NCBI GenBank assembly: GCA_032358255.1
Contig: JAULBX010001669.1
Span: 1-64,000, forward strand
Source of the DNA: Heterotrichella gracilis
Taxonomy: Eukaryota > Sar > Xanthophyceae > Tribonematales > Xanthonemataceae
Direction: 5' to 3'
Length of the DNA: 64,000 bases
Position 1 is the first letter of the stretch; every line of letters begins with the position of its first letter. The translations under genes and the position numbers were made by a program. Below, in pieces: positions 24,378 through 36,650 of this stretch. Under the pieces are notes generated by a model. That model saw nothing but the letters and a program-made list of their open reading frames with translations, searched no databases and was not told the origin of the DNA.

Positions 24378-26258
24378 CTATGACAATGTACAATGTCGCT
24401 CCGCGACCCCGTCCGCAGTTGCCGCAGGTGCACTCTCAATTTCACCACCTCCCAATGTTGCAGATGAACCACCTGTCGCAACATTTTGTCCAGTGCTGGC
24501 TGTATCCAGTGCCTGGTCCAGAAGCGGGTTGGTGTGCCCTAGTGGTGCGCTGTTCCCTGCCTGTGGTGACTCCCAGGCCTCCAGCGACGTAAGTGATGCG
24601 CGGTTCAGGCTCGCTGAGTGCGTCAGATGCACATCGACACTCATGTAGCTGGGAATGCGCGCTGCAGGAGCGGGGCACGTGAAGTTGGTGAGGCGCCTTG
24701 AGGGACCACAAGCATGTGCCACTTGTATTATTATAGATGATAATATATATTTTTATTATTGAAGTTATATCAGCAACAGTGTATCGCCATTACCAATATA
24801 ACTTGTGCATGGCCAGTGCCTGATGAGGGCATGGCTACATGGCAGAGGTTGTACCAGCGCCAGTTCCGACTTGTGCATCGCCAAGCGCATGACCATACGC
24901 TGTGTGTATACTCACAATCTTCACGCCACACCTCAACAATTACACAGCAAAGCGTACCTAGGGCTTCCTCAACATTGTTTTGCAATGCTATTCCCTGCTC
25001 CACATCCTGATCGTGCTCTTCTGCGGCAGCCCTTGTATCGCCCCTGCTCTCTCTCTTCTCACTTTTCTCGCCTTTCATCTGCTCTGAGTCCAGCCAGGCA
25101 AACTCCACCTCGCTGCTGGGGTTGATCACCACCACAGGTGGACGCAGCATGGTGCGCACAACAGGTGAGCCACCTTGCCCCAGACCATCTGGGTCAGTGT
25201 CGCCTGTGGCAGAAGGGTAATATTGACGGTTGGTTAGCTCAATGGCATACCTGGTAGTCATCTCTACATGCAACCTCTTGTGCCTGTACATCCGCTATTG
25301 ACTGACAGCTGTATTTTTTAGTGGTCACATGAAATGCGGTCTCCTGCAACAAGTTGGCACTGTGGCATACGTGATACCTTTGCCTTGTGGAAAAGGTGAA
25401 ACCATTTCTGGAACCCATTTTGCCTGACCAAGCGCACCTGCGTTGCGCAGCGCCTCTGCTGCTTGAGCCCGCCTAGCAGACGCCCGCCGTGATTGAAAGC
25501 ACACCATTACGATGAGCAGCGCAACGACCACCACCAGCCCTACTGCCATGGTCACAGAGGTGAGGGCGCAGGTTGGTAATGGCAGGCAGCGCTTGCTGCA
25601 GACAAACGGCTGTACCTCATTGCATTGACTACAGCGAGGGCACAACAATGGGTGCATGTGCCAAGCCTAAGCAGCTGCATGTGCAGCTCTACAACTTCCA
25701 GGTAGTGCCGCAGCAGGCCCTTATTCCTGGAGCAACTGGCAAGTACACTGAAGGTCTGCTTTAGCTCCTTGCATTCAACACAGCACCTCCTGTTAGGGTA
25801 TCGTGCGACACAAGCTCACCTAGGACCATCCCTATCGTGCCAGCAAAGCCAGAGGCGGTCCAGCCCGGCCCACCGTAGAAGACCTGCGCTGACGGTGGCG
25901 GCGGTGGCGGCGGTGGTGGTGGTGCTGGTGGCAGTTGAGTTGACAGGGATGGCGACGCGGACGCAACCATTGCCAGGGACGGTGCGGTGGCACTGGCTAG
26001 GTGCTCCAGAGTGAAAGGTGTGCCTGGGGACTTGAGCACCTCACTGAGGCTGACAGGTTGTGGGAGATCCATAGTGGGTACGGACTGTGGTTGCCTGTCT
26101 CCGATGGTGTCAGTGTGGCTGGCTGCCACTGGGACATCAAATCTCTCAGAGCTTGCTGAAGATGCTTCTAAGGCTGGTGACGGTGCCAGTGTCTTGAATT
26201 TGCAAGGCCTGCAATAGCACGTGCCGCAACACACTGGTAACTTGTCGAAGTGATTCAC
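24378..26258 (-). CDS. Unknown Pro-rich single-pass membrane protein (5' end unresolved)
   Basis: No family recognised. Three consecutive exons join in phase: one ending at 25378, then 25203-24958 and 24661-24378. The first of these encodes a Cys-rich stretch (CSKRCLPLPTCAL), then a membrane helix (MAVGLVVVVALLIVMVCF) and a basic stop-transfer segment (RRASARRAQ). The downstream, probably cytosolic, part is acidic and Ser/Ala-rich. Further upstream, 26210-25822 is open and encodes a Ser/Pro/Ala-rich region with about twelve consecutive prolines, ending at a GTGAGC donor. Its phase does not match the membrane exon, so at least one exon in 25600-25820 is unplaced or the model is wrong there. 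The layout suggests a type I surface or wall-associated protein of the algal Pro-rich kind; this is inference. Confidence 0.5.
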
Positions 26259-28089
26259 ACACCAGTGGCAGCCCCTGGCAGAATCAGCATAACCAGATGC
26301 GCGTCTTCCAACTCGCGGCTCCGCCTAGCCTAGGTCAACTATAGTAGCTAGCTAGCACCCAAACCCTAAAATCTGGAGGGTCTCAACTGTAATGGTGTGA
26401 TCAGCTGTGTGCTAGGGACAAGCACACACAAAGCCTAAACCCTACCTTAAGGTAAATTCACCGCTAAATATGCAGCCGCTAAAGCTGAGCCCAAGGATTG
26501 TAGAGGACACCTGACATGAACCCTAGGGCACACGTCTGGTCACAACCCATTCTTTGAAAAATATCCAAACGTCTGCAGAATCTGATGCGGTCCTCAGAGC
26601 CTCGATAACGTGCAGCAGAGGTCAGTTGCACATGCCATGTGCCATGTGCCAATATGTTTGTGGGGATCACCCAACTTGGCATGGCATGATAATGCAGCGC
26701 ATGCGCAGCAAGCCTTGGTGAACTTTGGCAAATGATGTGCTGATTTATGGCCGCCACATTGGCAATTGCAAAATGATCAGTTCATGAACCAAGTCCGCAA
26801 TGATTATTATGACCAAACAGGTCTGCCAGACGGTAAACAGTCTGTAAATCGACCATTATTGGTAGCTTACCAATATTGTTCACTCACCTGCAATATTCAG
26901 ATTCCTGTAGCAATTGCAGCTAGGCTAGTAATTATATTCGTGCATGCATAATGCCTTACCTGACAACCCTGGCTGTGCTCTCTGAACCGTTGCCCAACCT
27001 CCTCAGCGAGTCAAATGGAGACCCTCAAGGCTTCCATGCCGTCAAGCGTGCACGAGCTCTCCGGAGAGGGGTTACTGCACCCGAGACAGTCTACTTCAAG
27101 GCTTGCTCTTTTACTTCAGCAGCAGGCCATAAAGCCCTGTACCCACCTCAATAGTCTTGTGGCTGTTACTGGAAGTAGTTGTACTACAAGGCTTTGTGCA
27201 ATGGTGTCGACAGGTTCTGAACAACCTTCTCGTGAAGCTTCTAGAACCTGTGTCACACAGTGTTGCCTCGTGGTTGCCTCGTTTGCTCTGCCAGAGTGCC
27301 ACTAGCATAGCAATATGCCGGGCACTGCTGCTGAAAGGCCGAGAGTTGACGTTCACTTTAAGGGGTGTGTGGCAGCCCGGGTGTTGAACAGGTGTTGTTA
27401 ACACCTGTCAAGGGCCGAGGGTTGCGGTCAAGAGGCGCTCGATACCATCCCGGGCTAGCCAAGAAGCCAGGAACCTGGAAGTGGCAAACTCTTGCAAAAG
27501 TTGTGCGAGGAGGACAGCTTGCGAAGCTGCACGACCGCTGTCAAATTCAGCTCGGCTGCAGCCACAGGGCCCATGCCCATGGCCCATGCCCTTCAGTGGG
27601 GTGGCCCACTGGGTAGAGCACACTCAGCACATTTTGCAGACCTTGAGCTCGTGCTTAAAGTTACTCCTGAGTACCAAATAGGCTGCGGAGATCACTGAAC
27701 TGAAGCTCATGAGCTCCAATTTAGTGTCAAAGTAATTTCGCAGACAACCTCTTGAGATGGGTCCTCTACCAAGCAACATGGATTTGGGTGACTACCTTTT
27801 TCCTACCCATTTGCTAACAGACCTGTGCATGATGCGGCATGCCACGCCATAACAAACAGCCACCAGATGCAGGGTGATATGCCCGCCAAGGTTTGACCTC
27901 GCCAATTGCTGCAATGTTGCAAGTTGCAATTTATTCAGTGCACATCCCCTTAAACTTCGTGATCCATCCCCCACTCCCGTCCCCGGTGATCTAATAATAC
28001 ATACATCCTCCTCTGCCTCACTGTACAAGGGTGCCACCTCCTGCAACCTTCTCCCGACTCTGTGCTCGCAGACCCACCCAATCTCCCTT
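26259..28089. other. Intergenic region with telomere-type motifs and a hairpin
   Basis: No gene. CCCTAAA-type motifs lie at 26359-26370 and 26433-26446. A perfect 9-bp hairpin (ACAGGTGTT, loop GTT, AACACCTGT) lies at 27388-27408. Open frames at 27000-27700 on both strands are short and show no family likeness. Confidence 0.6.
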
Positions 28090-30936
28090 TCACTGCCGCG
28101 ATCCCCCTTGTGGTCCCCCCCTGCGCCTGTAATTTGCTTCCTCCCAACGCCGTTCTATGCCATCAAGGTGAGCCAACCCTACCACCCCCACCACCCTCCC
28201 CTCCAGCTTGCGTAGCTGATCCACCATGATCTGTAAGGGGAGGGAAGGTGCAAGGGGTGAGGAAATCCAGCATGCGGTGTGCACACTATTAAGAGAAACT
28301 ATTACGCAGAGTACACACTGGATCACGAAATTCCCTGACGTGGAAATTTAAAATCATTGTGGACGTTGTGGGCACCCATTGCACTCGAGCTCAATGCCAC
28401 CCACAGCAGCAACGCAACCGACAGCAGTCAATGTGATGCTTCTTTCACATGGTGCACCCTCGCCACACCACTGCTGCCACAAAACCACCAAACCCTTATG
28501 CGGTCTTCATTGCCATAACCACCCACCCTACATTATGCACCCGCCCCCCCTAAACTCCCCACCTGGTCCCGCTCATCCACCAGCGCTTGCGCGAAAGCAG
28601 GGTTGACCTGGCGCAAGTACTCCATCATGGCGCGGGCCATGGCGCGCGTCTTCATGGCCTCAACCTGGGGGGTGCAGGGGGTGGGTGAGGACGAGGGAGG
28701 GCTAGGGGAAGGAGGGCAGCCCTTGCAGCAGGCACTTGTATGGTGTTGAGTACACAGGTCACATGATTACCTCATAATGCATGTAAAGAGGCCCATCATC
28801 TACCTGCCAAAGGCAGGTGCAGAAATGACCTCAATATATCCACCATATTGACCTCTATACAGCATCCCCACCACAATGAGTAAGTTAATATGTACCTTGC
28901 CTTCCAGCAAAGGTCATCCACATTGCTGGGTGTGCATTGCCAGCTCCCCACCTTACACAGCTACCCATCCTACCCGCCGCACCTGTGCCTCCAAGCCTGA
29001 ACCAAAATTGGTGCGCTCAAAATGCGCGGCCACTTCAGGGGGTGGCGCAGGACCCCCCCCCGCCATCATGCGCAGCACATCAGCGGGGGTCATGGCTGCC
29101 GCCAGCCGCTCCATGGTGATGTCGGCGCGCTGGTCCCCGTACACAATGTGGGCCCCTATCCGTTTTGCTTCCTCCATGGCCACCTTGAACTCGGCGCCAG
29201 GGTCCATGCCAAGGGTTTTGAGGAAGCGGTAAAACCCTACAGCACAGCATCATGCAACTATGTTATATCAACAAGTCTGAACCCTCTGGCCCCCAGTAGC
29301 AAAAAATGGTGCTGATTGATTGCAACCATGTATCTGATGGCAGACTGGCAATGAAGGCTGGTGGGCAGTGGGCAGCAATACGACATACTATCCCTCCAAA
29401 GCACAGCGATCCGTGCCACATCATGGTATTCACCGTGACCCTCCACGTTCCGCCACCTCCCAAAAACACACCTTGCATCCCGATCTTGAAAAACGCTGAA
29501 CCAAAACCTCCAGGTGACATGAACTCTCCAAGCGCCGTCTTGAAGAAATCCCCATCGCTGTCCTGCAGTTTTTGGTGCCTTGTCAGCGCGACCCAACAAG
29601 CTGGGAAAAGCACCACTCACTGACACTGACATGAACCAATCAACTGCATATCACTTGCCCAGCACGAAAAGTCGTGGGTAGCCTCCAACAATGGGGCACT
29701 GCACTTCCTTGCAACACAGGTGTACCTCCCTGTCAAGCATGAATGGCTTGAGCTTGTCACCTTTTATGCCACCCTAGGGGCAGGCCTGCTCAGATCCGGG
29801 CAGGCAGATCGCAAAGAAAAATCACCTGACGCATGCGACGCTTGGCTAAACACACTCCCAACCAAACGAACATTTGACCGCTGTACACACAGATGTTGCC
29901 ATCAGGTTGAACAGCATCACCAGCAATGGTAGAGAATGAGAACAGTCACAGCGCCGGACCTGTGGCCCCATGAGCTTCTGTGCCCTCTGTGGGTCCAGCT
30001 CCACCATCACCACCTGGGGGCGCACCACCCGGATCATCTCGCGCACCTCCTCGGCGCTGCTGCGGGAGACGTGGGCGGTGCCAACCAGGAAAATCTGCAG
30101 GGGGAAGCGCAGGAGGGGAGTGAAGGGGTGCACAACTTGGCTCCAGTGTGGGTTGAGCTAGTGGAGGATGGTGGAAGGAAAAGGAGATGGATAAACTGGA
30201 TTTTTCGGAAGGCAGGTACAGCCAAGCACTTTCCACTCAGTGGCGGTGGAAAATGACTCTGCATACACGAGCTGCCTGTAGCATACAAGCCCGCTATGTG
30301 GTGTTACTGCCCCCAGGCACTGTAACTCTGCACCAGCCAATTGCTGTCAACATCGTGCAGCAGACAACAAACTATCAACAGAAGATGGAGAGTACTGTGA
30401 TGGGTGGTTGTCTTTCCTAAAAATTTCACTGCGGTGCTCTACCTCTGCCCCGTTGTCCAGGTTGCGCAAGAAAGAATGGGTGTTGTGCAGGACTGCGCCC
30501 TTGGTGGAGTAGGGCAACGAGGAGGAAGGTGGAGAGTAGGAAAGCACCGGTGTCCACACTCTTCCGTGTCCCTGAAAGGTGTGGAAACACACAAGCATGG
30601 TTGGTTGTCACGGAAGCAGTGTCGACCACAGTTTCAGCCAGGTTGTCGTATCCTCAAGTACATGCCAGACCGCATGTGATGGGACTATGGGAAGCAAGTA
30701 ATCCAGTGGCATCCCTGTGCACAACTGTCAGTTATCTGGGCTGCGTATATTACCTGGAGTGGCCTGGGCTGTAGCCACGGTGCTGTGGGGCTGAACTTTG
30801 TTCTTTTCCAAGAGCCCAAATTGCTGTGTGCCCAAAAGCTGGACTGGCAGTAGGGCCTGGCGAAATTGAGCTTACCACTTGACGTTAGGGGTTGGTAAGC
30901 CAAGCGAGGCACACGGCACAGACTGCACGGGTTCAT
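28090..30936 (-). CDS. TraB/PrgY-domain protein
   Basis: Seven exons: 30936-30754, 30571-30443, 30094-29960, 29562-29472, 29236-28983, 28664-28563, 28230-28090; 344 aa, all phases closing. Residues 1 to about 75 are basic and Ser/Arg-rich, as in a mitochondrial or plastid presequence. The TraB domain starts at about 92 with FLRNLDNGAEIFLVGTAHVS, whose GTAH motif is paired with the C-terminal GLAHLDGI; these two GxxH motifs define the family. Between them lie VVRPQVVMVELDPQRA, GFYRFLKTLGMDPGAEFKVA and HIVYGDQRADITMERL. Human TRABD and plant TRB proteins are relatives; plant TRBs link ER and mitochondria and act in mitophagy, but no C-terminal membrane helix is seen here. The function of this member is unknown. 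Confidence 0.92.
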
Positions 30937-32055
30937 CTCACCCTTAAGGGATTTTGCGAGGGACTGAGGGTTGAGATGCACAGCTGTTTTCTGGTAAAAC
31001 TCACAAACGGCTAATTGGTAAGTGTTGCAACAGATTATCTTTCACAACCACGACCCAAATGCTCCTGGTTTTAAACTATAGATTCCCTGCTGCGAAAAGT
31101 TTTGGTAAACCCTGAGCATAAATGCATGCATGCAACGGTAAACGGAGTGGATGTGCTACTGCTGACGGAACTAACGTGTCTGTATATGTGTGCGACAATC
31201 CGGGGGTTCCCTATCGTGTGAAGTTGTCTGACAACGCGTTGCGCACTCAAAACTTGTCCTCTCCTCTCCTCTCGTCTCTGCCTGTTATCACGGTGTGGTG
31301 CTTGCTTCACCAAGGGGAGGGTTTCTGAAACCAAATTGCCCACATCAAGCTACCACCGCACTGCTGAGTAAACGGACAAAATCTTTAAGTAAAGGTCTCA
31401 TCTATGTTGTAATAGCCCATCGTAGCAACCTTCTCTTTCTCAACAGGATTCTGCAAGCTCTAATTATCGTTTTACGGCATCTCCTTCCCACCTTAAAAGC
31501 ACACTTTGCCCAGCAGCCGTGTGGCACCTTGTATATGGTCTGTCGACTTTGTCGACCAGGGAACAGTACATTGCGAAGCAGTGTATACTTACCTCGTGGG
31601 TATAAACCTTTTCCGAAAGCTTGTCCACAGTTGTTGCAAGCGCTGGGCAACCACATGCTGCACACACAGCGCGCCCTTACCGTCTCGACAAGTCCTCAGC
31701 AGGGATATCCGCTTGGACATCAGGGATGTCCAGAAGCTCGAAGCTCTTTCCTGAGGCCCCACCAGGTGCGCGGAAGCCCCCACAACACGCAGATCACCAA
31801 GCTGTGAAGAGAGGGGATATATCAGATAGGGTGCGTGTATCGTGCAGCAGCTCTCGAGAACCGAATTTAGCCCGCAAACACTTTAAATTGAAGATGCTTG
31901 TTATGGGGTATGCTTGTTCTGTTTGTTTGTCTGTATTGGCGGCGAGGGATGACCTTGCATCTCCACGCATGTCACCATGCCTGATGTTTCACCTGTCCCG
32001 CACAGGGCTAAAGGATTGGCCTCAGGAGCAAGGGTGGGCAGTGGTGTCAACTAAC
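30937..32055. promoter_or_regulatory. Shared upstream region of TraB and NAA60-like genes
   Basis: 1.1 kb between divergent starts. It contains a CT-rich run at 31257-31279, a common core-promoter feature of plants. No gene recognised. Confidence 0.45.
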
Positions 32056-34258
32056 ATGGCGAGGCAGGCAGACGCAGCCTCGTGCCAGGTACAAGCCCAT
32101 CAACTCATATGCATGCATTGGCCAGTGATGTCAACACAATAACTGCTGTGTGATTATCCTGAAAGCGCATGGATCACATGGTGCCATCAGGGACGTCCGC
32201 CGCTGTTGCTACAATGCCCGCCACCAAAACGTCACTGAGGTGGTACTATCAGTCAAGTGGCAGGGTCACACTTCTAGCACACTGCTGCCAAGGGTTTTAG
32301 CTTGGTTATACTAGGGCTTTCCCTTTTTGCGCAGGAGCTTGCCTGCCAGGAGCGCACCGGCGTGGCCTCCACCTCTGACAGCAGTGAGCCACTGGACATG
32401 TGGGTATTCCCTGCACGACCAGGCAGGCTCACAACCTGCGGCAGGATCAGCTACAGGTAACGCCCTACGCCATGCTTTCAGTCCGCACCACTTTGGCTTG
32501 CTTACACGTTTCAATGCTTGCACAAGATCTTCAACATGGAGCCTATCTCCAGAGCCTGTCCACCGGAGCCTTGTTGAATGCAATGCATTTCATTAAATAA
32601 TTAAAGTGCTTGCTTACTTGTGCATTAGCTTTATATGACTATTACAGTTAATTGAATGCTGCAGCCTTTGCTCTTAACGCGTGCAGGCCGCTTCGACCGA
32701 ATGACTATGACAGCTTGCGGTCCGCCCACCTGCAGCTGTTCCCCATTGACTACGAGGATGCGTTTTTTACGAGGGCGGTGCACGCAGCAGATGGCATAGT
32801 GTCGGTGGCAGCGATGGCCACGCAGGGGGACAGGTGCGCTGCAGGGTGATGGGGAGGGTGGCATGTTAGGGTGGGCATGCGGTGGGCAGCGAGGATGTTT
32901 TTGACGTGGTTTATATGCACGCACATTGCTTCCCCAATGAGCTGCTTAAGCATCTGCACCCGAAACCCCAATCATACCATCGCCGGGCACATAGCTGCCC
33001 TCCCTCCCATCGCCTGGCCTTGCGCACAACAAAGTAAAAGGGAAATATTTATGTTCACAACCCTGCGCACATTGTTCATCAACTGACTGCTCCACTTGCT
33101 CACATGCAGGGAGCACCTTGCGGGCTTCATCACAGCGCGCGTGTTTTGTGTGTCTGAGTGCGATCCGGTGGACCGCCACATGCTGGGGCTGGGCAGCCGG
33201 CTCATGGATGGGGAGAGGGTGGTGTACATCCTCACGCTGGGGGTACTGCCGGTAGGGGACACGCAGGGCCTTGGCAGCACTGGGGGAGGTACTGCATGAG
33301 ACAGTTTCTTATGGGGAACATCAGTGGTACCAGAGCTGTCCACTTTGCAATAAAATCTGTGGTGCATGCACTGATTCGTATGTACAGGGGTGGTCAGCAT
33401 ATGTCCACAACATGGCAAATGCTTCTTCTGTCCCGGGCTTTCCTGGCTGGGACATCCTGCTTATCTGTAGCCCTTTGCCCATCACCACGCATGCACACAT
33501 GGATGCCGTTCCCGAGTTGCCAACTGCCATGGCGCACCCGCCTCATCAGCCCCGCACCCTGCAGGAGTACGCGCGCCAGGGTGTTGCCTCCGACCTGCTG
33601 CGGCTCATGGTGCAGCACGCCACGGGCGCCTCATGCCGCTGCATATATCTGCACGTCATCACATATAATCTGGCGGCGCGTGCCTTCTATGAGAAGAACA
33701 ATTTTGCACAGCTGGCGACGCTCAAGGACTTCTATTACATCGGGTAAGGGCAGGGGGGAAGTCTGGGTCTGCATGCGGGCGTTGTGAAATTCAACGTCAC
33801 CCTTGCACAAGTCGGAGGATAGGGATGTTCTGATATTATAATCAAAGTCCTCATTAGCCTACCCTGCTCTGGGGCTGCACGTCTCCTGCGGCGCCAACAC
33901 TTTTATGACGCTCGTTTTCTTCCTTTCTGCTTGCAGAAGTGGCCGCCAACCCCATCCTGATCAGAGGCTGTTTGATGCCCACCTATATGCGCATGTCCTC
34001 CCGGCGTCCCTGACTGTCTCGCCAAGCGCCTACTTCCAGGCCGCACTGGCCCCTGTGCACCAAGTGCTCAGCCATGTCAGCATGTGCATGCCGTGGGCCA
34101 GCAGGAGGGGAAGTGGGGCATACTTTGGAGGAGGTGCTTTGCGCTCTGGGCACCCAGCTATGGCCATCACAAATGACGTCATTGGTCCAGGCGCTGCGTC
34201 GTACCAAAAGGCAAGGGGAGTGTCGCCATGGCTGGAGAAGTTGTTCAAGCGGCACTAG
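32056..34258 (+). CDS. NAA60: NAA60-like N-alpha-acetyltransferase (GNAT family)
   Basis: Acetylates protein N termini. Human NAA60 works at the Golgi and the plant enzyme at the plasma membrane. Exons: 32056-32088, 32335-32456, 32687-32833, 33110-33251, 33565-33743, 33937-34258; 314 aa. Exon 1 is 33 nt. The fold begins ISYRPLRPNDYDSLRSAHLQ LFPIDYEDAFF-like, then VVYILTLGVLPEYARQGVAS, which holds the acetyl-CoA loop (Q/R-x-x-G-x-A), then IYLHVITYNLAARAFYEKN. The exon 4 donor at 33252 was preferred over one 9 nt earlier because it keeps the LGVLPEY segment. The last 110 residues extend past the GNAT core and end WLEKLFKRH, hydrophobic and basic, as expected if the C terminus anchors to membranes. 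A TGTAA element lies at 34430. Confidence 0.9.
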
Positions 34259-35096
34259 CCCCGGTAGTGCCTTGTCCCCTGAGACCACCAGAGCTGGCTA
34301 GTCCTGCCTGATGAAGGCTTACAGGAGGCTCTGACAGACAAATATAGTTCCTTGTTTTGATACCAAGCAAACACTGGTAGCCACGCTTTTGTGTTTGTGC
34401 GTCGATTTACGCACCTGTCGTCCACAGGCTGTAAATAGGAGAACTGTGAACTGCTGTGGGGCTTATTATTTAGTATATGCAGCATTGATAATCCTTGCAA
34501 CTTAAGGTGGGACTGTCCAGGCAGGAATAGAGCCGTTCTTGTCGTGGTACGTCCTGTACCGTTTAGGGTTTTAGGGTTTTGATCTTGTCCCAGTTTCGTA
34601 CAAGGCACTACATTGTGACACTCTGTGTCAAACCAGTCAAGAAATAGCAGCATGGCAGAGTAATTGCGCAGTTTGGCTGCCCTTTTCAACTTTGCCGTCA
34701 ATTCCAAGCGCAGAAAGTGTCACAGCACCGCCTAGCCCGTCGAAGACCGAACCGTAGCATGTCGTAGCCACCCTAGTGTACAGCACCCCCCGGATGCCGC
34801 AACCTCGAAAAGGTGACGAGGGCTCTTAGTTGGAGATGTCTGTAGCATCTTCTCAAGAAAATCTTTCCAGCGTAGGAGTTAGTCTAATGCCTGCATCAGG
34901 AGTTACATGCATGCACGGTGGCCACCCATGGGCAGGGTGGGTTCACACACGCCCAACCCAGTCACAAACTGCGTGGCTAGTCGTACGTGCTACCTTGCAA
35001 AAATCCTGCTGCTATGACAGTATATGATGGGCAAATTAACCAAACAACCTGAGCTCGTGGCACACACTCTCGAGCCCCGTGCCTGTAGGGGCCAGC
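34259..35096. other. Intergenic, with telomere-type motif
   Basis: NAA60 3' flank and 5' flank of the next gene. GTTTAGGGTTTTAGGGTTTT lies at 34561-34580. A short open frame from ATG 34836 could be an upstream first exon of the next gene, but its donors do not match in phase. Confidence 0.5.
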
Positions 35097-36650
35097 ATGC
35101 ACCTGCGCTGGTGGCACCGTGCGCAGCCGCTGGCCTTCCGAGACAAGGCGCTTGAGGAGGAATACCTGCTGCACCGCAACGCCTGCTGGAGCACGCGGGT
35201 GGGGGAGGTGCTGTACGGCTTGCTGTTTCTCATAGGGCAACCACTCATGATGAAGAGAGTCATGGCGCACAGTGACAGCGACTGGGCGACGCAGCTGGAA
35301 TTGGGTGCGCGCTACGTACCAGGCGAACCGCTCCACTGCCTGCCTGATGCCCTAGGTTCAAACAAGGCTTTGGTCAATGCCCAAAGGCCTTGGCAATACT
35401 GTGCTGTACATTACCGGCATGAGTTCCACCCTGTCCAGCCAGTAAGGGCGCATTATGACAAAAAGCATCCCACACTTTGGTGGTTGACGCCATGCTGACG
35501 TCTCTCACGCCCTGCAGGTTCCATAGCAGTGGTGCTTGTCGGCACATGCGTGCTGGCTGCATGGTTCCAGGTATGTTGCCAACCATGGCCCAGAGTGTGT
35601 AGTGGTGCAGTGCTTTGTTGTGGTAGTGGTTGCCCCAGTGCTCTCAACTGCCAGCAGTGCCTGCTCAACATTCCTCACCACCCTATTCCTCCTGCCTCTT
35701 GCAACTTTGGCTGAAGTTGCACTGTGCGCTCTCAGTCATGACTACCCCTAGGTCGCCATGCCGCCAACCCCTTGCATAGCTACCAAGCCATACCCTACTC
35801 AAGCCCAGAGACCCACGTCAGTCACCCTGCTGGCCTTTCCCTGATGTACCCTCCCTTGCCTTGGTAGGTGCACAGGCCCGCCTCCTGGGCCTTCCTGCGC
35901 GACTGGGCTTACTTTGCCCACCAGCTGATATTCCTGGGCATAGTGCCGCGGCACGGGATGCGGTTCTACAGCTACACTGGCGTGCAAGGGGAGTGCAGCA
36001 AGGTCGTCCCCTCGGCGTACCTCTTCACAGTGGTGTCCAAAATGAGCCTGGGTGTGGTGACAAGCCTGTCCGCGCTTCACTACGTGGCGCTGTTCGCCAT
36101 CACGTCGTGGGTGCCGCCATTTCCAGAGGCGCGCTGGGGCCAGTGGTTCACCCACCAGTGCAGCACAATCCTGACGAACATTCCATGTACACAAGGGAAT
36201 ATGGAGGCAGCCTTCCAGATGCTGCAGGCGCCCCTGTGTGCTGTGTTCTACTCACACGGCTGCGGCCAGGACCTGACAGCTGTCCAGCAGTGCGTGGCCA
36301 CCCGCTGGTTTGTGTGGAACGTGCCAAAGCTGCTGGGGGTGCTGCCCCTGCTGCAGGTGGAGCGAGCCAGCAGGGCAGATTTCTTGCGCATGAAGGGGTT
36401 GCAGGCCCCTGAAATGCGCGCCAAATTGGGGTGGCTGGAGCAGGCGTGGATGGGGGTAGTGTCCTGGGCGGCGCCGAGGTGGAAGGCATGGTTGGAGTGG
36501 TTCATGCGGATGGACATGATGGACGAAGAGCTGGTGCTGCTTGCGGTGTGTGTGGGGCTGTGTGTGGGCGGCGCGGGGTGCGTGATGTGCGCCTCCGTCG
36601 CCTGGGGCTGGGTGTGTGACTACGTGCACTCGCTGCCTGCTGCCTTGTGA
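35097..36650 (+). CDS. Unknown multi-pass membrane protein
   Basis: No family recognised. Exons 35097-35304, 35518-35570 and 35868-36650 join in phase to 347 aa. Hydrophobic segments are VGEVLYGLLFLIGQPLMM, SIAVVLVGTCVLAAWF (a whole 53-nt exon codes this one helix), WAYFAHQLIFLGIV, SLSALHYVALFAITSWV and ELVLLAVCVGLCVGGAGCVM. Several conserved-looking Trp, His and Cys residues (RWWHRAQPL, QCSTILTNIPC, SHGCGQ) lie between them. The Met at 35097 is the first in frame, but an upstream exon joining at the acceptor ending at 35088 is possible, so the N terminus is uncertain. A lineage-specific algal membrane protein is the best description. Confidence 0.65.

Noticed and set aside
25573-25764. Plus-strand 63-aa open frame inside the membrane-protein locus
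   Set aside because: No family likeness, starts without a good ATG context, and overlaps minus-strand exons that join in phase.
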